The notes beneath the pieces are model-generated. The model did no database searches, was not told where the DNA came from, and saw only the letters and a list, made by a program, of their open reading frames with translations. This document shows positions 7,369-16,538 of a stretch of 47,411 nucleotides of DNA, piece by piece (position 1 is the first letter of the stretch; each line of letters begins with the position of its first letter). The translations under genes were made by a program, and so were the position numbers. This stretch comes from Bacillota bacterium (GTDB lineage Bacteria > Bacillota > Negativicutes > DSM-13327), in the NCBI GenBank assembly GCA_017889585.1, contig JAGFZX010000036.1:1-47411 (forward strand), in the 5' to 3' direction.

Positions 7369-8361
7369 ATGCAGGAGGCTATGTATTATCAACTCCATGG
7401 AAGTGATATAAAGTGTAGTTTATGCCCTAAGAAATGTGTAATTGCTGAAGGGCGAACAGGCTTCTGTCGGGTACGAAAGAATATTGGAAACAAGCTATAC
7501 GCGCAAAACTATGCTGCTTGTTCCTCTTATGCTCTTGATCCTATAGAAAAAAAACCATTGTATCATTTTTATCCAGGCAGTTTAATATTGTCACTTGGTA
7601 CATGGGGATGCAATTTTTCCTGCACATTTTGCCAAAACTGGCAGATTGCCCAGGATTCCCCAAGTACGAGGTCATTGATGCCAGAAAGAGCAGTAGAGAT
7701 GGCCAAGCAGTATGGGAGTAAGGGGAATATTGGTATAGCCTATACCTATTCTGAGCCAAGTGTCTGGTATGAATATGTTTTGGATACTGCCAAGGCTGTA
7801 CGGCAGGCCGGGCTAAAAAATGTATTGGTCACAAATGGTTTCATTAATCCTGCGCCATTACAAGCATTACTACCCTATATTGATGCTCTGAATATTGATG
7901 TGAAAGCCTTCAACAACGAGTTTTATCACACAGTCTGTGCTGGGGGTCTTGAGTCTGTAAAAAAAACAGTAGAACTTGCGGTGAGTGTATGTCATGTGGA
8001 AATCACTACATTGTTAGTGCCAGGGCTTAATGATGAAGTGAAGGAAATTGAAGAATTGGCCCAGTGGTTGGCAGGGGTAAATCCCAATATTCCATTACAT
8101 TTTTCTCGTTATTTTCCCAATCATAAAATGGATGTACCTCCTACACCTAAAAGTACGATGGAAACGGCTAAGCAAATAGCAAGTAAATATTTAAATTATA
8201 TTTACCTTGGCAATATGAGCGGAGATGGTGGCAATACCTGCTGCCCCCAATGTAGCCAGTTAGTTATTGATAGGATCCGATTTCATAGTTATTTAGTTGA
8301 TAATAACAAGTGCCCTCAGTGTGGGAACATAATTAGCATTATAGGTGAGGTCAGCTTTTAG
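7369..8361 (+). CDS. amrS: AmmeMemoRadiSam system radical SAM enzyme
   Basis: Radical SAM protein of 330 residues. The [4Fe-4S] motif CNFSCTFC gives Cys81, Cys85 and Cys88. An N-terminal Cys cluster, CSLCPKKC with Cys33, and a C-terminal zinc-ribbon-like CCPQC...CPQCG (about residues 287-322) frame the domain. It resembles pyruvate formate-lyase activating enzymes, but no glycyl radical enzyme is encoded nearby, as usual for this family. TGGAGG stands seven bases before the ATG. Last gene of the amr operon; a weak hairpin overlaps its stop. Confidence 0.92.
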   Translation: MQEAMYYQLHGSDIKCSLCPKKCVIAEGRTGFCRVRKNIGNKLYAQNYAACSSYALDPIEKKPLYHFYPGSLILSLGTWGCNFSCTFCQNWQIAQDSPSTRSLMPERAVEMAKQYGSKGNIGIAYTYSEPSVWYEYVLDTAKAVRQAGLKNVLVTNGFINPAPLQALLPYIDALNIDVKAFNNEFYHTVCAGGLESVKKTVELAVSVCHVEITTLLVPGLNDEVKEIEELAQWLAGVNPNIPLHFSRYFPNHKMDVPPTPKSTMETAKQIASKYLNYIYLGNMSGDGGNTCCPQCSQLVIDRIRFHSYLVDNNKCPQCGNIISIIGEVSF

Positions 8362-8374
8362 CCGGCCTCCTTTT
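8347..8374 (+). terminator. Likely terminator overlapping the end of amrS
   Basis: GAGGTCAGC (8347-8355) pairs with GCCGGCCTC (8361-8369) with one mismatch, followed by CTTTTC. Short T tract, so only moderately convincing. Confidence 0.5.
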
Positions 8375-8486
8375 CATGGAATTTGAAGTTGTAAAGATCT
8401 TAAAGTTCAAAATGAACAAATATTATGTAACGATTTATGCATCTTTAAAATATAATATATAAATCTGTTATAAACTGAAAATATCT

Positions 8487-8513
8487 ATCGAGAGTTTGTA
8501 TATAATTCTCGAT
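8487..8513 (+). promoter_or_regulatory. Inverted repeat around a TATAAT, possible operator
   Basis: ATCGAGA (8487-8493) and TCTCGAT (8507-8513) form a 7-bp inverted repeat with 13 bases between; a TATAAT at 8501-8506 lies inside. It is 77 bases before the start of the class V aminotransferase gene. It may be a repressor site over the -10. No matching -35 is clear. Confidence 0.35.
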
Positions 8514-8589
8514 TATGATCCTAAGGATTGGATGCTGGTATAACCCATCAAAGATTATTTAATAGTAAATAATGAGTGGGAGTTTGACT

Positions 8590-9924
8590 ATGAAAGATAT
8601 AGAATTAAGCGCATACTTGCGAAGATTAGTTATTGGAGCAAATACAAAGATACCTTTGGCCAATGGAGAATATGTCAATGAAATTAATTTTGATAATGCA
8701 GCTACTACTCCACCGTTTTTTTCTGTCATGAAAGAAATTACGGATTTTGCTCCCTGGTATTCATCGATTCATCGTGGATCAGGATATAAATCAAAGTTAT
8801 CATCAAATTTATATGAACATGGAAGAGAGGTTATTAAAAAATTTGTTAATGCTGATCATACTAGAGATGTTGTTATTTATACAAAGAATACGACGGAATC
8901 AATTAATATACTTTCATATAGATTATCCCAGGAAAATAAACAACATGTGGTTCTGTCTACAGATATGGAACATCTAGCTAATGATTTGCCTTGGAGAGAT
9001 AAATTTCAGGTTGAGTATGTAGGTATTGATGAATATGGAAAGTTGTCTCTAAATGATTTAGAGAATAAATTATTGAAATATAAAGGGAAAGTAAAATTGG
9101 TTACTGTTACAGGAGCATCAAATGTAACAGGATATATAAACCCTATTTCGAAAATTGCAAAGCTCGCTCATCAATATGGGGCACAAATTCTTGTTGATGG
9201 TGCTCAATTAGTTCCTCATGATTCGATTGACATGAAGGCTTATGATTCGCCAGAACATATAGATTATCTTGTATTTTCTGCACATAAAATGTACGCTCCA
9301 TTTGGCATAGGAGTTCTTATTGGACCTAAAGATATTTTTGAAAAGGGAGAACCTGCTTACCAAGGTGGTGGTGGTGTAAGATTAGTTTCACACCAATTTA
9401 TTGAATGGGATAGTCCTCCTGCTAAAGATGAGACTGGTACACCAAATGTTATTGGTGTAGCTGCATTAATAACAGGGATAGAAACTTTAAATTCTATTGG
9501 CATGAATGTTATTCATGAATATGAAAGTAATTTAATTAACTATGCTATCGAAGGATTAAGTGAGATACCGAATATAAAGTTATATTGTCATTGTGAAAAG
9601 AATGAAAAGCGAGTAAGTCTTATCTCCTTTACTATGCAAGGAATAGATTATAATGTATTAGCTGAAATCCTTTCTCTTGAAGCTGGAATTGCTGTACGAA
9701 GCGGTCTCTTCTGTGCTCATCCCTATGTGGAGAAATTATTAAATTTAAGTAGTGAAGACTTAGAGTATTTTCATCATAATCATGATGTACCTGTTCCTGG
9801 ACTGGTTAGAATTAGTTTAGGTTTATATAATAATTATAATGAAATCGATATATTACTACAATTTTTAGATAGGATTGTAAGAAATAAAAACTATTACAAG
9901 CAAAAATATAAGAACATAAAATGA
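8590..9924 (+). CDS. Class V aminotransferase (cysteine desulfurase/selenocysteine lyase-like)
   Basis: PLP enzyme of fold type I, 444 residues. NFDNAATTPP is the typical N-terminal motif, LVDGAQLVPH holds the PLP-binding Asp203, and SAHKMYAPFGIG holds the Schiff-base Lys233. AVRSGLFCAHP carries a Cys at the place where SufS-type desulfurases have their active Cys. It has no suf, isc or tRNA-thiolation neighbours, so its substrate is open; it may be a desulfurase or another group V lyase. The start at 8590 follows GGGAG by seven bases; the in-frame ATG at 8572 lacks a site. Monocistronic, with its own terminator. Confidence 0.85.
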   Translation: MKDIELSAYLRRLVIGANTKIPLANGEYVNEINFDNAATTPPFFSVMKEITDFAPWYSSIHRGSGYKSKLSSNLYEHGREVIKKFVNADHTRDVVIYTKNTTESINILSYRLSQENKQHVVLSTDMEHLANDLPWRDKFQVEYVGIDEYGKLSLNDLENKLLKYKGKVKLVTVTGASNVTGYINPISKIAKLAHQYGAQILVDGAQLVPHDSIDMKAYDSPEHIDYLVFSAHKMYAPFGIGVLIGPKDIFEKGEPAYQGGGGVRLVSHQFIEWDSPPAKDETGTPNVIGVAALITGIETLNSIGMNVIHEYESNLINYAIEGLSEIPNIKLYCHCEKNEKRVSLISFTMQGIDYNVLAEILSLEAGIAVRSGLFCAHPYVEKLLNLSSEDLEYFHHNHDVPVPGLVRISLGLYNNYNEIDILLQFLDRIVRNKNYYKQKYKNIK

Positions 9925-9950
9925 AGCCGCTATGTTAGCGGCTTCATTTA
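9919..9950. terminator. Bidirectional terminator between convergent genes
   Basis: ATGAAGCCGCTA (9921-9932) pairs with TAGCGGCTTCAT (9936-9947). It contains the stop codon of the aminotransferase gene and is followed by TTTACTATATTTT; it also serves the minus-strand gene at 9958. Confidence 0.85.
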
Positions 9951-9957
9951 CTATATT

Positions 9958-10134
9958 TTAGTATTCTATACCTTGCTGTAGATCATCAGCTGAGAAAGTA
10001 TCTACACCTACTGTATACTTCATTTCAGTTGTATTACTCTTAGCTGCCTCATTTGAAAGAAAGTTATTATTTAATTCTGCTTGCCCGTTAATATTCTTTC
10101 CATTCCATTGTTGATAAGTTTTTGTATTATCCAA
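9958..10134 (-). CDS. Hypothetical 58-residue Asn/Gln-rich protein
   Basis: Polar, acidic, Cys-free peptide (NGKNINGQAELNNNFLSNEA, ending DDLQQGIEY), without signal peptide or membrane span. I recognise no family; its composition is reminiscent of small spore proteins but it lacks their motifs. The start is uncertain: AAAGGAG is directly followed by ATG (10143), too close, while a TTG at 10134 stands nine bases after it. The frame stays open to a TTG at 10185. A TTGACA lies just upstream. It shares a terminator hairpin with the convergent aminotransferase gene. Confidence 0.5.
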   Translation of the reverse strand: MDNTKTYQQWNGKNINGQAELNNNFLSNEAAKSNTTEMKYTVGVDTFSADDLQQGIEY

Positions 10135-10268
10135 ATAATACATCTCCTTTGCAAATTCATTGTCAATAGTTTCCCCAAATTGCAAAAGAGATAATCATGG
10201 TAATATTTTAGTGCTAAAGTAAAAAGAAGTTCATTTTTTTTACGGAATCAGAAAGTATAAGTTTTTGG

Positions 10269-10342
10269 CTGTCATTGCGACGAGGTACGAGGAAGCAATC
10301 CCCTACTTGGTCAGAGATTGCTTCGCTACACTCGCAATGACA
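10269..10342. repeat. Palindromic intergenic repeat (TGTCATTGCGA type)
   Basis: TGTCATTGCGA at the left end and its complement TCGCAATGACA at the right end enclose GGAAGCAATC and its complement-like AGATTGCTTC. This is the sort of imperfect palindrome of about 75 bp known as a dispersed repeat in many bacterial genomes. It lies between two minus-strand genes. Confidence 0.7.
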
Positions 10343-10367
10343 AAAAAAGGACGCGCTAGCGTTTTTC

Positions 10368-11390
10368 TTATCCGCATTCTAGTTTGCGTTTAATAATGGC
10401 AAGTAAGTTACTAGCTCGCTCTGTCCAGGAATTGTCGCGAGCCAGTTTAATTCTCTCTTCTCTTCCGACATTCTCCAATTTTATGGAGGAGGCATAAAAG
10501 GTATCTTCTGTTATGACAGTGACATATTTTTGGGGAATTTCAGGTAAGGGAGTACTCAATATTGGATTTCCGCTAGCGAGGTATTCCCAGAACTTTACTG
10601 GGTTGACTCCCATTGTCATCTCAGTAAGCTTAAAGGGGATGAGACAATAACTGAAGTTGCTCATATATCGAGGTAAATCAGCATAATTTTTAGGCCCGAA
10701 GTAGTACATGTTGCTGCTTGTGAAGGCCATTCCTTTCTGATGGAGCAGGGGGCCAATAAATACAAATTCATAATCAGGTAGGGAGTGTCCCATTTTATTA
10801 ATAAGATTTCGGTCTAGCCAGGGGGCGATAGCTCCAATATAGCCAATGATTGGTCTACCCCGATTAAAGGGCTCGTAATCAATGGTATGGCGTATTTGAG
10901 CAGCCTGAAAATGATTGTAGTCGCAGCCGTTAGGAATTAAATAAACCTGGGATTTGGTATATTGGCCTGCCCGCTTGACCAGTGAATGGGCGGAAGCAAT
11001 AATTATATGAGAATTTTGTACCGCTTTAGCATAGCTAGGTAGCCAGCTTGCAAATTCATCTATGGGTTCATCTACAGAATCAAAAAGGATAAGGTCTACA
11101 TGTAGTCCCATAATATGTTCAATATATGGTGGATAAGTGAAATAGGCTATTAAAGGGGACTGGGGGTAGGAAGTCCTAGACCATTGTAGAGCCTTGCTAA
11201 AATGTATACCATTAGCAAGTACAAGATTGTCGCTCATATAGGAAAAGCCGGTTGAATAACGTCGATGCATATTTATATTACAAAAAACACAGAGACAGTC
11301 TAATTGCGATAAGGCTTTTAGTAGCTGTTGCGGGCGTTGATGGAGATGGTCCCAGTCGATGGTAGGTGGATATATAATAATAGGTTTCAT
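10368..11390 (-). CDS. Glycosyltransferase, TuaH-like GT-B family
   Basis: A 340-residue cytoplasmic glycosyltransferase. The N-terminal IIIYPPTIDWDHLHQRPQQL and LFDSVDEPIDEF resemble the TuaH/WcaI-like proteins of teichuronic acid or exopolysaccharide synthesis. The GT-B C-terminal domain shows GYIGAIAPWLDRNLI, FIGPL and MGVNPVKFWEYLASGNPILS, with the nucleotide-sugar-binding Glu in the last motif. No partner polysaccharide genes are beside it. AAGGGTG lies before the ATG. The donor and acceptor cannot be told from the sequence. Confidence 0.82.
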   Translation of the reverse strand: MKPIIIYPPTIDWDHLHQRPQQLLKALSQLDCLCVFCNINMHRRYSTGFSYMSDNLVLANGIHFSKALQWSRTSYPQSPLIAYFTYPPYIEHIMGLHVDLILFDSVDEPIDEFASWLPSYAKAVQNSHIIIASAHSLVKRAGQYTKSQVYLIPNGCDYNHFQAAQIRHTIDYEPFNRGRPIIGYIGAIAPWLDRNLINKMGHSLPDYEFVFIGPLLHQKGMAFTSSNMYYFGPKNYADLPRYMSNFSYCLIPFKLTEMTMGVNPVKFWEYLASGNPILSTPLPEIPQKYVTVITEDTFYASSIKLENVGREERIKLARDNSWTERASNLLAIIKRKLECG

Positions 11391-11589
11391 TTAATCACCC
11401 TTACCATTATATTCGTTACTATTACAAAAAGATTATACTTGATTTAGGGTAGGCTTTATAGAGCGTCCCACTGACATTTATTTTCAGAGTATTAGCTACT
11501 TTAAAAACATAATAAGGTTACTTAGCATATGCTAAAGAACAGAGGTATATTTTTACTCCCGTAAAAACATTGATGTGGGAGGTATAGGC

Positions 11590-11733
11590 ATGGAGTGGAT
11601 AGATTTTGCGTTAGAAAATTCTACTATCACAATTATTTTTTTAGTACTATGTTTGTTGTTCCTTAATTTCGGAAGTATATTATGGGCGTTAATAATTGGT
11701 GTTATACTTTTTGTATTATCAAAATTTATATGA
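11590..11733 (+). CDS. Small two-span membrane protein
   Basis: 47 residues: a short amphipathic start (MEWIDFALEN), one hydrophobic span (TIIFLVLCLLFL) and a second (ILWALIIGVILFVL), ending SKFI. A strong ribosome-binding site, GGGAGGT (11577-11583), lies six bases before the ATG. It stands alone between divergent neighbours. I recognise no family. The minus-strand frame in the same place has no start signal and is a shadow. Confidence 0.6.
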   Translation: MEWIDFALENSTITIIFLVLCLLFLNFGSILWALIIGVILFVLSKFI

Positions 11734-11896
11734 AAGTTTGATTGCAATAAGTAATTTCTACAATTATATTAGATAATAAGGTGGATTTGCAGGGTTTAAC
11801 TTTGGATACTCTAGCATCGCTTAAATTTTATAACAGGATTATTGAACTATAAAAGGGAAATAGTTACTATAATAACTTCTGCTCAGGAGGAGATAT

Positions 11897-12715
11897 ATGA
11901 AAAATAGGTTTACAATTGGCGAAATGTCAAAGTTGCATAGTATCCCAATTAAAACCCTGCGTTATTATGATGGGATTGGATTGTTTAAGGCTATCGCAGT
12001 TGATGAAAATAATGGTTATAGATATTATTCGACCGAACAATTTGAGCAATTAAATGCAATAAAATACTTGAAGTTTTTAGGGTTTTCCCTAAAAGAAATA
12101 AAAAAACACATGGAAATCAGAGATGCTAAATCTTTTATTACTTTATTGAAGCAGAGGCAAGAAATAACGAATAACATGATTAAAAGCTTAAGTTTAATAA
12201 ATAATCAGTTTTCAAATAGGATCAGTGAAATAGAGCAAGCTTTAAAAATCAATGTTGTTGAAGAACCTGTTGTAAGGCATATCCCGAAGCGGGCTATTAT
12301 AAGCATAGATGAACATATTCGCTCGGAACCTGAATGGGAGATGGCTTTAAGAAAACTAGAAAACATTATAGGTGGGAGTCCATCTTTATTTATTGGGAGA
12401 GTTGGGCTTACAGTAGCCAAAAAAAATATTTCGGCGAGTAGATTCCATGAATATAGCTCTGTATTTATTTTATGGGAGGAATCTTTCGTAGAAAATGAAT
12501 TTGTAAGGTACTTTGGTGAAGGGAATTACGTTTGTATCTATTATAGAGGAAATCATAGCATATCAAAGGATTATTATGATAAATTATTACAATTCATTAG
12601 TGTGAATGGGTATGAAATTGACGGGGATTCTATCGAACGCACGATTATTGACGATTATATAACGAGGGAAAAGAGTTTCCATCTTACAGAGATACAGATT
12701 CCAGTTAAAATTTAA
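11897..12715 (+). CDS. MerR-family regulator with GyrI-like effector domain
   Basis: BmrR-type transcription factor of 272 residues. The N-terminal winged helix (FTIGEMSKLHSIPIKTLRYYDGIGLF, residues 4-29) is followed by a dimerisation helix (about 80-115, ITNNMIKSLSLINNQFSNRI) and a GyrI-like ligand-binding domain. Such regulators bind hydrophobic or cationic compounds and activate promoters with 19-bp spacers. CAGGAGGAG precedes the ATG. The gene after its terminator encodes a YitT membrane protein, but no efflux pump is adjacent, so the target is not evident. Confidence 0.88.
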   Translation: MKNRFTIGEMSKLHSIPIKTLRYYDGIGLFKAIAVDENNGYRYYSTEQFEQLNAIKYLKFLGFSLKEIKKHMEIRDAKSFITLLKQRQEITNNMIKSLSLINNQFSNRISEIEQALKINVVEEPVVRHIPKRAIISIDEHIRSEPEWEMALRKLENIIGGSPSLFIGRVGLTVAKKNISASRFHEYSSVFILWEESFVENEFVRYFGEGNYVCIYYRGNHSISKDYYDKLLQFISVNGYEIDGDSIERTIIDDYITREKSFHLTEIQIPVKI

Positions 12716-12743
12716 TATTGACAATCCAGTAAGTGGAGACTAT

Positions 12744-12781
12744 ATCATAGTGTTAATCATGATAACACTATGATTTTTTTA
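12744..12781 (+). terminator. Rho-independent terminator
   Basis: ATCATAGTGTTA (12744-12755) pairs with TAACACTATGAT (12763-12774), followed by a run of seven T. It ends the MerR-family gene. Confidence 0.93.
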
Positions 12782-12830
12782 GTTGGATTAAATTTGGTGG
12801 TTGGTAATGGAAGTATAGGAGGCTAATATT

Positions 12831-13418
12831 TTGAGAAAAGTCTTGAATGTAATCTTTGGTTGCTTAATAGTTTGTATTAGTGTTGTAGTTCTTAGCCATT
12901 CTCACCTTGTTACCGGTGGAACTACCGGAATGGCTCTAGGCGTATCCTACTTGTTCAATATGCCATTTTCTATTGCTTTAATAGTAGTCAGTATCCCTTT
13001 TTATGTCCTATCAATTTTTCGAATGGGCTGGAACTTTACACTCTCAACTTTCTTTGCGGTACTGGCACTTTCCTTCATGTCAGGAATTGATCAATGGATT
13101 CCTGACTTTATCATTCCCGAGTACATAGGGGCTGTATTAGGTGGAGGATTAATGGGATTTGGATTATCTTTGTTATTTTTGAATGGATCTTCCTTAGGTG
13201 GGGTTAATGTTTTAGTTCTTTATCTGCAAAAAAGATTTGGGTGGGACCCTGGAAAAGTCACTTTTGTGGCTGACTTTATCGTTGTAGTGTTTGGCGTTTA
13301 CTCTGTTGGACTGGTGAAAGGTATTTACTCTACTTTATCTGTTATCATATTATCATCGATTATTAGCTATTTTAAGGGGAGGATAGCTACTGCAAATCTT
13401 TCACAAAATGCCCAGTAG
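12831..13418 (+). CDS. YitT-family membrane protein (DUF161)
   Basis: Integral membrane protein of 195 residues with about five hydrophobic spans. The conserved HSHLVTGGTTGMALGVSYLF and NGSSLGGVNVLVLYLQKRFG segments are the two repeats typical of the YitT/DUF161 family. It lacks the C-terminal DUF2179 domain found in longer members, so it is a short version. The start is a TTG at 12831, eight bases after AGGAGG. Function of the family is not established; transport has been suggested. Confidence 0.82.
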   Translation: MRKVLNVIFGCLIVCISVVVLSHSHLVTGGTTGMALGVSYLFNMPFSIALIVVSIPFYVLSIFRMGWNFTLSTFFAVLALSFMSGIDQWIPDFIIPEYIGAVLGGGLMGFGLSLLFLNGSSLGGVNVLVLYLQKRFGWDPGKVTFVADFIVVVFGVYSVGLVKGIYSTLSVIILSSIISYFKGRIATANLSQNAQ

Positions 13419-13526
13419 TAGTTTAAGCCGATGGTCTAAATTGCAAAAACTGCTGGGAAATAGATTGTTGAAAAAGATATGAGTCTTAAAACCTCTTGAC
13501 TCTATATAAAAAAAGGAGAGATATTT

Positions 13527-14465
13527 ATGAGATTTGCTATTATCGGATCTGGTGTAATGGGCAGCTTGTTAGGTGGGATGCTGGTAAAGGCTGGTGCAGA
13601 AGTATGGCTTGTCGATCAAAATGAAACAATTATTAAAGCCATACAGAAGAATGGATTAAAGATAACGGTAAATGATACAGATGAACTAATAAAAATAAAT
13701 GCAGTACAAGCACCAGAAGAAATTGGTAAGAAGATGGATGTCATCATATTTATTGTAAAAGGATATCATACTGAATCTGCCGCACAATCAGCACAATGCC
13801 TTGCAGATAAAAATACGTATGTAATGACATTGCAAAATGGTATAGGCAATGTTGATATATTAGCAAAATATTATGAAGAGGATAAGATAATATATGGCAT
13901 TTTAGAATTCGCAGGAAAGATGATAGGTTTAGGACATGTTCAAGGCTTAATAGGTAAAAATTCAAAGATTTGTTTTGGATCAACTTTAAAAATAATAAAT
14001 GATGATATGAAAAAAATAGCGGGCTCTTTTGAAAAAAGTAATATAAAGGTTATCCTTAGAGAAGATATTGACAGTGAAGTCTGGATTAAATTAAGAAATA
14101 ATTCTACAAATGTAATTTTTGGTTTATTACGATTAACAATGGGGCAGGCACTCCTTGCAAAGGGTACAGAAGAATTAATGAAAATGGTAAGAAATGAAGT
14201 TATCCAGGTTGCAAAGGCAAAGGGAATTAAGTTTACAGAAGAAGAACTGAGTGTGAATAGCGGAAAAACGCCCATTAATCCAGAACTTTATTCTCATCTT
14301 CCGTCTACAGCGCAAGATATGAAAAATAGGAAAATGACTGAGGTAGAATTTATCAATGGAGCTATTTATAGAGAGGGTTTAAAAGTAGGGGTGGCAACAC
14401 CTTATAATGAGCTACTTTATAAAATGATTAGCATAATAGAAAATACATATGAAATGCAGTTCTAG
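13527..14465 (+). CDS. 2-Dehydropantoate 2-reductase family protein
   Basis: NADP-dependent ketoacid reductase of the ApbA/PanE family, 312 residues. FAIIGSGVMGSLLGGML gives the Rossmann GxGxxG (residues 7-12); TLQNGIGN and the helical C-terminal domain containing SEVWIKLRNNSTNVIFGLL (with the Lys and Asn expected in the substrate site) follow. It may supply pantoate for CoA, but no panB/panC lies nearby and several paralogues of this family have other substrates, so I give no gene name. AAAAGGAGAG precedes the ATG. Monocistronic. Confidence 0.85.
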   Translation: MRFAIIGSGVMGSLLGGMLVKAGAEVWLVDQNETIIKAIQKNGLKITVNDTDELIKINAVQAPEEIGKKMDVIIFIVKGYHTESAAQSAQCLADKNTYVMTLQNGIGNVDILAKYYEEDKIIYGILEFAGKMIGLGHVQGLIGKNSKICFGSTLKIINDDMKKIAGSFEKSNIKVILREDIDSEVWIKLRNNSTNVIFGLLRLTMGQALLAKGTEELMKMVRNEVIQVAKAKGIKFTEEELSVNSGKTPINPELYSHLPSTAQDMKNRKMTEVEFINGAIYREGLKVGVATPYNELLYKMISIIENTYEMQF

Positions 14466-14520
14466 CATAAGTTGGTCGACGGTGAGAAGACTCTAGTTAT
14501 TTAGACTCTGTCGTGGAGAA

Positions 14521-14560
14521 TAGAAACCTCCTGCAAGATTTTTTGCAGGAGGTTTCTATT
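14521..14560 (+). terminator. Hairpin terminator, 15-bp stem
   Basis: AGAAACCTCCTGCAA pairs with TTGCAGGAGGTTTCT (about 14522-14536 and 14543-14557). The following bases are only moderately T-rich (ATTGTTG), but position and stem strength fit a terminator for the reductase gene. Confidence 0.75.
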
Positions 14561-14731
14561 GTTGCGGGGGACGATTTTTTTAGTTATTTAAATAGTTAGT
14601 AGCTATATATAGCAGGAGTTTTGTACTAAAATAGTAAATAGTATAGGGAAGTAGGTACTAAAAGCGGAAGAGTAGATTATGGAATTTCATTATCTTACTT
14701 AATTCGCAAAAGAAAGGAGAGTATAAAAAAT

Positions 14732-16075
14732 ATGCTCAGTTTGCAATTTTTAGTGGTAATAGGATGCCTCCTTCTAGGTACTCGTTATGGAGGTATGGGC
14801 CTAGGTCTTATTAGTGGTATTGGTCTTTTTATTCTTACATTTGGTTTTGGTGTAGCACCTGGTACCCCACCAATTGATGTAATGCTAACCATTTTAGCTG
14901 TTATTGCTTGTGCATCTGTACTACAAACCGCTGGCGGTTTGAATGTGATGATGAAGGTTGCAGAACGTGTATTGCGCCGTCACCCAGCGTATATCACCAT
15001 TATGGCTCCTATCACGACATGGACGTTGACGGTGCTGTGTGGTACTGGTCACGTAGTTTATACTATGTTTCCGATTATCTATGATATTGCAATTAAAAAA
15101 GGTATCCGTCCAGAACGTCCTATGGCTGTTGCTTCCGTTGCATCCCAAATGGGAATTGGCGCATCTCCTGTATCTGTTTCAGTAGTGTCCATGGTTTCCA
15201 TTTTGGCAGCAGGTCATGGTATCGGGAAAGCCATTAGTATTCTTGATTTGCTCATGATCTCTATCCCAGCCACCTTCATAGGGGTGGTGGTTGCTGCTTT
15301 GTGGAGCATGAATCGTGGTACTGATTTGGATAAGGACAAGGAATTCCAAGCTAAAATTCAAGATCCTGAGCAAAAAGAGTACATTTATGGAAGTGTTGAG
15401 ACATTGCAGGATAAAGAATTACCCAAGGAAGCCTATTGGTCAACTTGGATTTTCTTTGTGGGCATTGCCGCTGTTGTACTGCTCGGTTCATTCCCCAGCC
15501 TATTGCCTAAATTTGCTGTTGCTGGTAAGTTGAAACCCATGTCAATGACACTAGCCATTCAAATGGTGATGCTTATTGCGGGTGCTGTGATCATGATGGC
15601 TTGTAAGGTAAATTCCCGAGAAGTTTCTAAAGGTCCTGTTTTCCAAGCTGGTATGGTGGCGATTATTTCCGTATTCGGTGTCGCTTGGATGAGTGATTCT
15701 TTCTTTCATAAACATTTTGATTTATTGAAGGAAACTTTGGCAGGTGTTGTAGCCAGCAAACCTTGGCTGTATGCAGTTGTATTGTTCCTAGTTTCTAAAC
15801 TGGTAAATAGCCAGGCTGCAGCAGTTGCAGCTATTGCTCCCATGGGTGTTGCCCTTGGTGTAGATCCTAAAATGATGGTGGCTTTCTTCTCAGCTTCCTA
15901 TGGTTACTTCATATTACCAACATACCCAAGTGATTTGGCTTGTATTGGGTTTGACCGTTCTGGTACTACTCGTATTGGCAAATTCATCATTAATCACAGT
16001 TTCATTATGCCTGGTCTAATTGGTGTAGTCGCTGGATGTATGACTGGCTATCTGTTAGTCAAGATATTAATGTAA
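14732..16075 (+). CDS. dcuB: Anaerobic C4-dicarboxylate antiporter
   Basis: Fumarate/succinate (or aspartate/succinate) exchanger of the Dcu family, 447 residues with about 11-12 membrane spans. It follows E. coli DcuB closely by eye: LCGTGHVVYTMFPIIYDIAIKKGIRPERPMA, the SPVSVSVVS loop, RGTDLDKDKEFQ in the cytoplasmic loop, SKLVNSQAAAVAAIAP and the C-terminal YFILPTYPSDLACIGFDRSGTTRIG. The presence fits an anaerobe using dicarboxylates. AAAGGAGAG precedes the ATG. It is monocistronic, about 270 bases after the reductase gene, with its own terminator. DcuA is the alternative assignment. Confidence 0.9.
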   Translation: MLSLQFLVVIGCLLLGTRYGGMGLGLISGIGLFILTFGFGVAPGTPPIDVMLTILAVIACASVLQTAGGLNVMMKVAERVLRRHPAYITIMAPITTWTLTVLCGTGHVVYTMFPIIYDIAIKKGIRPERPMAVASVASQMGIGASPVSVSVVSMVSILAAGHGIGKAISILDLLMISIPATFIGVVVAALWSMNRGTDLDKDKEFQAKIQDPEQKEYIYGSVETLQDKELPKEAYWSTWIFFVGIAAVVLLGSFPSLLPKFAVAGKLKPMSMTLAIQMVMLIAGAVIMMACKVNSREVSKGPVFQAGMVAIISVFGVAWMSDSFFHKHFDLLKETLAGVVASKPWLYAVVLFLVSKLVNSQAAAVAAIAPMGVALGVDPKMMVAFFSASYGYFILPTYPSDLACIGFDRSGTTRIGKFIINHSFIMPGLIGVVAGCMTGYLLVKILM

Positions 16076-16090
16076 ATGTTGGTATAGAAT

Positions 16091-16140
16091 TAAACAGCCT
16101 AATCCTTTCTACGATAAAGGGCTAGGCTGTTTAATTTTTA
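16091..16140 (+). terminator. Rho-independent terminator of dcuB
   Basis: TTAAACAGCCTAATCCTTT (16090-16108) pairs with AAAGGGCTAGGCTGTTTAA (16116-16134) with few mismatches, followed by TTTTTA. Confidence 0.92.
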
Positions 16141-16535
16141 GTTGACTTTATAATTTCATTAAGGAAGTTGAACAGTGTCAGCGGAGTAGAGAATGAAGAA
16201 AGCTATCATTGTCAAGTGGATAGGTATGTAGTAGAATATTATGGAATTTATAAATTCTTAATAGAAAAGTTATAAAGAATTATATGCCTTTTTTGTAGTA
16301 ATTAAAAAGTATATTTTTAATACTGAATAAAACCTAGTTTAAACAGATAAAATTAAAGAGTAGAAAATAATTTTTTAATATGGACAAGGCATATTAAATT
16401 TATTGTTGTATTTATAAAATGAAAGAGGATTGAAGTTGCTTTGGGGTAACCTAGCCTAAAAAATTGCAGAGAGAATAGATTTATAGTACAGGTCATAGTA
16501 ATCAAGTGAATTTTTTATGCAAAAAGCAGTAAAAA
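16141..16535. other. AT-rich intergenic stretch, no gene seen
   Basis: About 400 bases between dcuB and the arginine promoter. Only very short open frames occur, none with a ribosome-binding site. I see no tRNA, riboswitch or strong hairpin. A further AT-rich TGC-containing site at about 16515-16528 resembles half an ARG box. Confidence 0.6.
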
Positions 16536-16538
16536 ATA

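Noticed and set aside
10269..10342. Terminator for the minus-strand glycosyltransferase
   Set aside because: The palindrome is a known type of dispersed repeat, is imperfect, and lies about 26 bases beyond the stop without a proper T tract on that strand.
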